7,167 bases of DNA from Flavobacteriaceae bacterium (lineage in GTDB: Bacteria > Bacteroidota > Bacteroidia > Flavobacteriales > Flavobacteriaceae), in the NCBI GenBank assembly GCA_947461915.1, contig CANHNG010000089.1, forward strand, positions 1-7,167. The letters run 5' to 3'. The position numbers and the translations under genes were made by a program. Positions 1 to 4,335 of the stretch are shown here, in pieces. The notes under the pieces are model-generated. The model did not search any database. It was not told where the DNA came from and saw nothing but the letters and a program-made list of their open reading frames with translations. The first letter of the stretch is position 1. Each line of letters begins with the position of its first letter.

Positions 1-31
1 AAATAAGAGGTGAATCCCTTACTCTCAGCCA
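1..31 (+). tRNA. possible 3' end of a tRNA (partial, irregular T-arm)
   Basis: The last bases read like a tRNA 3' end: a CCCTT T-stem half (18-22 area), a seven-base acceptor half ACTCTCA, a G discriminator at 28 and an encoded CCA at 29-31. A terminator follows 16 bases later, as is common after tRNA genes. The G discriminator and the CCCTT half would suit a serine-type tRNA, but the anticodon lies outside the window, so the identity is open. The T-arm is not canonical: GAGGTGAATCCC lacks the TTC of the usual TTCGAAT loop, and the 5' stem half has an extra A. It may be a diverged or broken tRNA, a site-specific recombination remnant, or chance similarity. Confidence 0.33.
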
Positions 32-47
32 AAACCATACAAATTTA

Positions 48-81
48 AACCCTTTAAATCGTATGATTTAGAGGGTTTTTT
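48..81 (+). terminator. intrinsic terminator
   Basis: A 13-base stem, AACCCTTTAAATC (48-60), pairs with GATTTAGAGGGTT (65-77) around a GTAT loop. Twelve pairs are Watson-Crick and one is a T-G wobble. A run of six T follows directly (76-81, its first two bases shared with the stem). It would end transcription of the RNA or gene entering from the left edge and isolate it from kdsB. Confidence 0.9.
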
Positions 82-192
82 GTTTGCAAAATGTCTTGTC
101 CTGAAATAGGGATACGCAAAAAAAACTCATTATGCGATAAAATACAAATGAGATTTCAAAATAAAAAACTTATTTTAGCTTTCGAATTTTTT

Positions 193-222
193 TTGTAACA
201 AAAATTCAAATTTTTAACTTTA
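193..222 (+). promoter_or_regulatory. candidate kdsB promoter (Bacteroidota type)
   Basis: TTG at 193-195, a 19-base spacer, then TAACTTTA at 215-222. This fits the Bacteroidota consensus TTG-N17-23-TAnnTTTG with one mismatch at the last base. The DNA is extremely AT-rich, so chance matches are easy. The predicted start of transcription (about 226-230) would also fall inside the GGAGG motif discussed next, which weakens the call. Confidence 0.28.
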
Positions 223-266
223 AAAGGAGGATAAACATTAAATTGTTATCTCATCTTACTTGGTAA
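221..266 (+). promoter_or_regulatory. strong Shine-Dalgarno motif and possible non-ATG leader ORF before kdsB
   Basis: AAAAGGAGG (222-230) would pair almost fully with a typical 16S anti-Shine-Dalgarno tail, but it ends 47 bases before the kdsB ATG, too far to serve it. The only short frame at a suitable distance has no ATG. It could start at ATT 237 (six-base gap) or TTG 243, and it ends at TAA 264-266, giving 7-9 codons. This is either a leader peptide with an unusual start, a binding element in the leader RNA, or a chance purine run. Most Bacteroidota genes do not use such sites, which makes the motif stand out. Confidence 0.3.
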
Positions 267-277
267 ATAAATATAAA

Positions 278-1003
278 ATGAAAATAATAGCAGTCATACC
301 CGCACGTTACGCTTCCAGACGATTTCCGGCTAAATTGATGCAGGATTTGGGAGGGAAAACCGTGATTTTAAGAACCTATGAAGCAGCGCTACAATCTTAT
401 CTTTTTGACGATGTTTTTGTGGTTACGGATTCGGATTTGATTTATAATGAAATTGTGTCCAACGGTGGCAAAGCCATAATAAGCATCAAGGAACACGAAT
501 CAGGAAGCGATAGAATTGCCGAAGCTATCGAAAATATGGATGTGGATATTGTGGTCAATGTGCAAGGCGACGAACCATTCATTAATAACGAGGCATTAGA
601 AAAACTAATTGAAGTATATAAAAACGACACCGAAAAGAAAGTGGATTTGGCTTCTTTGATGTGTGAAATAACAAAGGAGGAGGAAATTAATAATCCCAAT
701 AATGTAAAAGTGGTTGTAGACCAAAACGGTTTTGCATTGTACTTTTCCCGTTCTGTGATTCCATATCCAAGAGAGAAAAATGTAGGTGTTCGTTATATGC
801 ATCACATCGGAATTTATGCTTATAGAAAACAAGCACTTTTGGATTTCTACAGTTTGCCGATGATGTCATTGGAGGCCTCCGAAAAACTGGAACAATTGCG
901 TTACTTAGAATTTGGAAAACGCATCCAAATGGTCGAGACAGCAGATAAAAGTATTGGAATAGACACGCCGGAAGACTTGGAAAAAGCGAGAAGAATCTTG
1001 TAA
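278..1003 (+). CDS. kdsB: 3-deoxy-manno-octulosonate cytidylyltransferase (CMP-KDO synthetase)
   Basis: Activates KDO with CTP to give CMP-KDO and pyrophosphate in the cytoplasm. CMP-KDO is the donor for the inner core of lipopolysaccharide. The protein is 241 residues, close to the usual 245-250. Visible family marks are the N-terminal nucleotide-binding loop [13 protein letters not shown] (7-19), SGSDRIAEA (75-83), QGDEP (96-100, a metal and nucleotide site), NPNNVKVV (139-146), [10 protein letters not shown] (155-164), HIGIYAYR (176-183), [11 protein letters not shown] (198-208) and GIDTPEDL (227-234). I chose ATG 278 because [10 protein letters not shown] matches the family N-terminus; an in-frame TTG at 260 would add six residues that do not look like the family. 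No ribosome-binding site sits at normal distance. The TAA directly abuts the stop codon of the convergent channel gene, leaving no room for a separate terminator. The assignment is firm. Confidence 0.96.
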   Translation: MKIIAVIPARYASRRFPAKLMQDLGGKTVILRTYEAALQSYLFDDVFVVTDSDLIYNEIVSNGGKAIISIKEHESGSDRIAEAIENMDVDIVVNVQGDEPFINNEALEKLIEVYKNDTEKKVDLASLMCEITKEEEINNPNNVKVVVDQNGFALYFSRSVIPYPREKNVGVRYMHHIGIYAYRKQALLDFYSLPMMSLEASEKLEQLRYLEFGKRIQMVETADKSIGIDTPEDLEKARRIL

Positions 1004-1714
1004 TTAAGAATTGTTATCAAGGTCGAAATAGCCTTTGGCTTTTATTTTAGTAGAGAAAAAATTCAGAAATAATACCACAAAAAATAAGAACAATAAGGCT
1101 TGTACACTTACCAATACTTTCCCAATGGTAGTTATGGGGTAATAATCGCCATATCCTATTGAAGAGGACGTAACTATGCTAAAGTAGACAGCGTCAAACC
1201 AATTTCCGAATGGCTTGTTAAAATAATTATCACAAGAATATAAAACCCCAAAAGCTAAAATAATCTCCATATAATTGAGGAAAAGCAAAAGCATCGATCT
1301 TTTGTAGGAACGTGGTTTTGAAAACATATCAGAAGCGAAGATAAGTGTAGGGATGTATAAAACGGTTTCGAGCAGAACATAAAGCATTATTCCAATAATA
1401 AAATTATTGTGTTGCCATTGATAAATTAAAATCAATAAAGGGAAAGTTACTTTGAGCAGAACATAAAAATCCAAAGCCAAATCGCGATATTCATATCCTT
1501 TCAGACTTACAAGATATTTGATATAAACTCCAGGAAACAGCAATTGGGAAGAGGAAAGAAATAACCGAACAATTTTCTCGATTCCATTATCATCTTGATG
1601 GTCGTTATTCCAAATTGCCTTAATGTTTTTGATGCGTTTTTGTACAGGATTGCAATCTGGTTTTGCAATCTTGGAGACGTTCCCTAATAGCAGTTTTTTT
1701 AGAATTGATTTCAT
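1004..1714 (-). CDS. potassium channel family protein (two-helix pore type, Ion_trans_2-like)
   Basis: A 236-residue inner-membrane protein predicted to conduct K+ or a related cation. The key evidence is the selectivity-filter signature TSSSIGYGD at 182-190 (core GYGD at 187-190). A pore helix (about 172-183) precedes it and a long hydrophobic helix follows (about 197-220), as in the two-helix pore domain. Further hydrophobic stretches at about 83-98, 104-128 and 141-160 suggest four membrane helices in all, with a charged cytoplasmic N-terminus (1-55). The C-terminus ends about 15 residues after the last helix, so there is no RCK/TrkA-N or cyclic-nucleotide-binding domain, and no arginine-rich S4 voltage sensor is evident. 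The gene is convergent with kdsB and divergent from the acyltransferase, so it is probably a single-gene unit. Ion selectivity and gating are inferred from the filter only. Confidence 0.88.
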   Translation of the reverse strand: MKSILKKLLLGNVSKIAKPDCNPVQKRIKNIKAIWNNDHQDDNGIEKIVRLFLSSSQLLFPGVYIKYLVSLKGYEYRDLALDFYVLLKVTFPLLILIYQWQHNNFIIGIMLYVLLETVLYIPTLIFASDMFSKPRSYKRSMLLLFLNYMEIILAFGVLYSCDNYFNKPFGNWFDAVYFSIVTSSSIGYGDYYPITTIGKVLVSVQALLFLFFVVLFLNFFSTKIKAKGYFDLDNNS

Positions 1715-1739
1715 AAAATAGCGTATGAAATAGGTATTC

Positions 1740-1773
1740 TAAATTTACGAAATATTTGCTATAGTTTCTTCAA
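1740..1773 (-). promoter_or_regulatory. candidate promoter of the channel gene
   Basis: Read on the minus strand: TTG (1773-1771), a 23-base spacer, then TAAATTTA (1747-1740). This fits the Bacteroidota promoter pattern with one mismatch in the -7 element and the longest allowed spacer. Transcription would start about 20 bases before the ATG at 1714. TAAATTTA is its own reverse complement, so direction is not decided by the motif alone. Confidence 0.3.
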
Positions 1774-1831
1774 AAACATTAGTTTTATCATTTGCTTGAA
1801 ACTCTTTTATTTTCGTATTTTTTGAATATTA

Positions 1832-1870
1832 TAATTTTGCCATGCTATTAGAAGATTAATGCTAAATTTA
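1832..1870 (+). promoter_or_regulatory. candidate acyltransferase promoter(s)
   Basis: TAATTTTG at 1832-1839 is an exact match to the -7 element TAnnTTTG and would give a leader of roughly 40 bases, but no TTG lies at the standard distance upstream. As an alternative, TTG 1837-1839 with a 23-base spacer to TAAATTTA (1863-1870) fits the whole pattern with one mismatch and would give a very short leader. Sequence alone does not choose between them. Confidence 0.4.
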
Positions 1871-1887
1871 CGAAAAATGGAATCCAA

Positions 1888-2445
1888 ATGAAAAAAGGTA
1901 TTTATAAGTTTATTTTCTTTCGGATTATGGGTTGGAAAATCGAAGGCTCTTTTGATACAGGAATCAAGAAATGTGTTATTATGGTTGTTCCTCACACTAG
2001 CTGGCACGATTTCTATTTAGGAATATTTACTAGAGGGATTATTGGTTTAGAAATGAATTTTATTGGCAAAAAAGAATTGTTTCGTTTTCCTTTTGGGTAT
2101 TACTTTCGATGGATGGGAGGCGCTCCAATTGATCGAACAGGCAGTTTGAATAAAGTGGATGCTATTGCCAAGATATTTAAAAAAAAAATAGAATTTAGAT
2201 TGGCTATTGCACCTGAGGGAACCAGAAAGAAAGTATTTGAATTAAAAACGGGATTTTATTATATCGCTTTGAAAGCTAATGTTCCTATAGTCCCTGTAGC
2301 ATTTGATTTTGGGAATAAAGTGGTTCGCATAGGAAAACCATTGTTGCCATTAGGAAATATCGAAACCGACTTGACAGTTTTGCTAAAACATTTTAAAGGA
2401 ATAATTGGCAAAATTCCTGAATATAGTTTTAATCCAGATAAATAA
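1888..2445 (+). CDS. PlsC-type acyltransferase (1-acylglycerol-3-phosphate acyltransferase family)
   Basis: The 185-residue protein carries the ordered motifs of the PlsC/lysophosphatidate acyltransferase fold. These are the catalytic HX4D box HTSWHD (H36, D41), GKKELFRFPFG (60-70), APIDRTG (79-85, acceptor-phosphate region), APEGTR (108-113) and VPIVPVAFD (132-140). Family members transfer an acyl chain from acyl-ACP or acyl-CoA to a lyso-lipid hydroxyl at the inner membrane. The acceptor here is not provable: phosphatidate synthesis is the default guess, and an ornithine or other envelope lipid is possible. The protein is shorter than a typical PlsC (about 240) and has at most a weak hydrophobic N-terminus, so it is probably a peripheral membrane protein. 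ATG 1888 is the only start that keeps all motifs at family spacing. A four-codon ORF (1877-1891) overlaps the start as ATGA. Confidence 0.88.
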   Translation: MKKGIYKFIFFRIMGWKIEGSFDTGIKKCVIMVVPHTSWHDFYLGIFTRGIIGLEMNFIGKKELFRFPFGYYFRWMGGAPIDRTGSLNKVDAIAKIFKKKIEFRLAIAPEGTRKKVFELKTGFYYIALKANVPIVPVAFDFGNKVVRIGKPLLPLGNIETDLTVLLKHFKGIIGKIPEYSFNPDK

Positions 2446-2504
2446 AAAACAAATACCATCAACATTTGCTTGGCGTAACCTTTAAATGGATTGTTAACTA
2501 AAGT

Positions 2505-2527
2505 AAATGTAAAGATGTTTACATTTG
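2505..2527 (+). promoter_or_regulatory. promoter -7 element overlapped by a perfect inverted repeat (candidate operator)
   Basis: AAATGTAAA (2505-2513) and TTTACATTT (2518-2526) are exact reverse complements separated by GATG, giving a 9+4+9 palindrome. Its right arm overlaps TACATTTG (2520-2527), an exact TAnnTTTG -7 element. The nearest TTG upstream (2491-2493) is 26 bases away, slightly beyond the usual 17-23. Transcription would start just before the M14 gene at 2547. A dimeric repressor bound here would cover the core promoter. There is no T-run after it, so it is not a terminator. Confidence 0.6.
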
Positions 2528-2546
2528 CGAAAAAAAATTACACTCC

Positions 2547-3701
2547 ATGAATTTAGAACAATTATTCAACCAATATAAAGAACCCTCAATTCAGGGGCGT
2601 TATATTACCTTGGGTTCAATTGCCCCATTATTGAATAAATTTAACACCAATAATCAAGTAGCAATTATTGGTAATTCCGTACTTAATAATCCGATTTATA
2701 GATACCAAATAGGTAATGGAAAAACAAAAATGCTGTTTTGGTCTCAAATGCACGGAAATGAAAGTACCACAACAAAAGCACTTTTTGATCTTTTTAATTT
2801 ATTAAACAGCGATTCTGAATTAGCCCGCAACCTACTCGGTGCATTTACTTTTTGTTTCATTCCGATGTTAAATCCAGACGGAGCCCAACTTTATACTCGA
2901 GAAAATGCCAATAAAGTAGATTTGAATCGGGATTCCCAAAACCTGTCGCAACCAGAAAGCAGCGTTTTACGTGAGGCCTTTGAGAATTTCAAACCAGATT
3001 ATTGTTATAATCTGCATGATCAACGCACCATTTTTGGGGTTGGAAGCACGGGTAAACCAGCAACTTTGTCATTTTTGGCGCCAGCCTACAACGAAGCCCG
3101 TGAAATAAATGAATCGCGACTGAAAGCGATTAATCTGATTGCTGGGATAAATACGGTTTTACAGCAGTATATTCCAGGTCAAGTAGGACGTTTTGACGAT
3201 TCGTTTAATATCAATTGTATTGGAGATACATTTCAATCGTTGGGAGTACCTACCGTTTTATTTGAGGCTGGGCATTTTGCAAATGATTATAATAGAGAAG
3301 AGACCAGAAAATATGTTTTTATGGCTTTGGTTTCGAGTTTGCAAATAGTAATCGAAAACGATATAGTAATTAACAAAATCGACAATTATCTGATTATTCC
3401 TCAAAATAAAGTTGTTTTTTATGATTTTATATATAAAAATGTCAAAATAAATTATGATGGTATTGAAATAATCACCAATTTTGCAGCTCAATACAAAGAG
3501 GAATTAATTGGAAATAAAATTTGTTTTAGCGCTTATATTGTTAAAATAGGTGAATTAGATGATTATTTCGGACATATTGAGTACAATGGGAATGGTGGGC
3601 TATATTTTGATGAACAAGTTGATTTCCCAAAATTGAACCAAAAAGCTGATTTTTATTTAGATAATGATTTGAAGTTTGTTAATGGTTTGATGATTTCATA
3701 A
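2547..3701 (+). CDS. M14-family zinc carboxypeptidase-like protein
   Basis: The 384-residue protein has the metal and catalytic set of M14 metallocarboxypeptidases in order: HGNE with zinc ligands H69 and E72, NPDG (109-112), the substrate arginine in YTRENA (R118), the C-terminal-carboxylate pair N127-R128 in VDLNRD, the third zinc ligand H157 in NLHDQR, and the catalytic glutamate E240 in LFEAGH. Such enzymes remove C-terminal residues from peptides; some cytoplasmic relatives act on cell-wall peptides (MpaA) or on acylated amino acids (AstE/AspA). There is no signal peptide, so it is predicted to be cytoplasmic, unlike many secreted M14 enzymes. Residues from about 275 onward form a beta-rich extension without recognisable motifs, encoded by much more AT-rich DNA than the catalytic part. 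It has its own promoter with a palindrome. The peptidase fold is likely; the substrate is unknown. Confidence 0.85.
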   Translation: MNLEQLFNQYKEPSIQGRYITLGSIAPLLNKFNTNNQVAIIGNSVLNNPIYRYQIGNGKTKMLFWSQMHGNESTTTKALFDLFNLLNSDSELARNLLGAFTFCFIPMLNPDGAQLYTRENANKVDLNRDSQNLSQPESSVLREAFENFKPDYCYNLHDQRTIFGVGSTGKPATLSFLAPAYNEAREINESRLKAINLIAGINTVLQQYIPGQVGRFDDSFNINCIGDTFQSLGVPTVLFEAGHFANDYNREETRKYVFMALVSSLQIVIENDIVINKIDNYLIIPQNKVVFYDFIYKNVKINYDGIEIITNFAAQYKEELIGNKICFSAYIVKIGELDDYFGHIEYNGNGGLYFDEQVDFPKLNQKADFYLDNDLKFVNGLMIS

Positions 3702-3727
3702 AATAATACCAGCCTTTTTTAAAATTT

Positions 3728-3739
3728 TTGCAATTGCAA
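3728..3739. promoter_or_regulatory. perfect 12-base palindrome before the Lrp gene (candidate operator)
   Basis: TTGCAATTGCAA is fully self-complementary and lies 23 bases before the regulator's ATG, just after a weak -7-like AATTTTTG (3723-3730, one mismatch). Lrp/AsnC proteins often control their own genes, so autoregulation is a reasonable inference. The site is shorter than the 15-base Lrp consensus known in enterobacteria. Confidence 0.4.
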
Positions 3740-3762
3740 CTAATAAAATTAATTTAAGAATT

Positions 3763-4242
3763 ATGAGTAAGTTTCGTTTAGATGAAGTAGATCACCAGAT
3801 ATTGGATATGTTGATTGACAATACCAGAATACCTTTTACGGACATTGCCAAGAAATTATTGATTTCTGCTGGAACGGTTCATGTTAGGGTAAAAAAGATG
3901 GAAGATGCAGGAATTATTATGGGTTCGTCATTAGTACTTGATTATGATCAATTAGGCTATTCCTTTATAGCTTACGTTGGTGTTTTTCTCAATAATACAT
4001 CGCAAACCAAATTTGTTTTGCAGCGAATTAACGAGATTCCTTTCGTAACAGTTGCTTCAGTAACAACGGGAAAATTCAATATTTTTTGTAAGATTAGAGC
4101 AAAAGACACTAAACACGCCAAGGATGTAATATTTATGATTGATGATATCGAAGGGGTTTACAGAACAGAAACCATGATTTCATTGGAAGAAAGCATAAAC
4201 GATAAAAAGCGTTTGATGCACACTATTTTTAAGAACATGTAA
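3763..4242 (+). CDS. Lrp/AsnC family transcriptional regulator
   Basis: The 159-residue protein has the two-part Lrp build. The N-terminal helix-turn-helix (about 6-58) begins with LDEVDHQILDML, has FTDIAKKL as the positioning helix and SAGTVHVRVKKM (35-46) as the recognition helix, followed by AGIIMGSSLVLD. The C-terminal RAM ligand-binding and oligomerisation domain spans about 65-142, with the turn TTGKFNIFCKI (101-111) where relatives bind amino acids. The length matches the family (150-165). Lrp proteins form dimers to octamers and sense amino acids; the ligand here cannot be read from sequence. It lies 61 bases after the peptidase gene and is followed by an intrinsic terminator, so it is likely transcribed singly or with the peptidase. 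The palindrome at 3728-3739 may be its own site. The family call is firm; targets are unknown. Confidence 0.94.
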   Translation: MSKFRLDEVDHQILDMLIDNTRIPFTDIAKKLLISAGTVHVRVKKMEDAGIIMGSSLVLDYDQLGYSFIAYVGVFLNNTSQTKFVLQRINEIPFVTVASVTTGKFNIFCKIRAKDTKHAKDVIFMIDDIEGVYRTETMISLEESINDKKRLMHTIFKNM

Positions 4243-4268
4243 TTCACTTGAAAGCTATTAATAAATAC

Positions 4269-4299
4269 AACCTCTAGTGAATGCTTGAGGTTTTTTTTT
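4269..4299 (+). terminator. intrinsic terminator after the Lrp gene
   Basis: AACCTCTAG (4269-4277) pairs with CTTGAGGTT (4284-4292) around a TGAATG loop, with one T-T mismatch, and runs into nine consecutive T (4291-4299). It ends only 36 bases before the ppc start. ATTCACT (4242-4248) can alternatively pair with AGTGAAT (4276-4282), which would disturb this hairpin. Confidence 0.82.
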
Positions 4300-4335
4300 G
4301 ACTAACGATTACCAACAATAACTAATTCATCCCTT

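Larger units (their letters stand above)
1739..1875. repeat. 14-base direct repeat in the divergent intergenic region
   Basis: CTAAATTTACGAAA occurs at 1739-1752 and again, identically, at 1862-1875, once near each of the two divergent genes. Each copy contains TAAATTTA, which resembles a -7 element. The copies may be a shared regulator site, duplicated promoter parts, or chance in AT-rich DNA; the central ACG makes pure chance a little less likely. Confidence 0.5.

Noticed and set aside
184..207. GAATTTTT/AAAAATTC hairpin as a second terminator before kdsB
   Set aside because: The stem is almost pure A/T with an 8-base loop and is not followed by a clean T-run; it is probably just AT-rich leader.
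260..277. TTG at 260 as the start of kdsB
   Set aside because: It adds six residues absent from the usual KdsB N-terminus, and the next codon series gives the family start [10 protein letters not shown] at ATG 278.
442..869. Antisense open frames within kdsB
   Set aside because: They lie opposite a well-supported gene and show no motif of their own.
1807..2007. Minus-strand 66-codon frame over the acyltransferase start
   Set aside because: It is antisense to the conserved HX4D region and shows no recognisable features.
2259..2465. Minus-strand 68-codon frame over the acyltransferase end
   Set aside because: It is a shadow of the VPIVPVAFD-coding region with no support.
3258..3491. Minus-strand 77-codon frame inside the M14 gene
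   Set aside because: It falls in the AT-rich part, where long phenylalanine/isoleucine-rich frames arise by chance.
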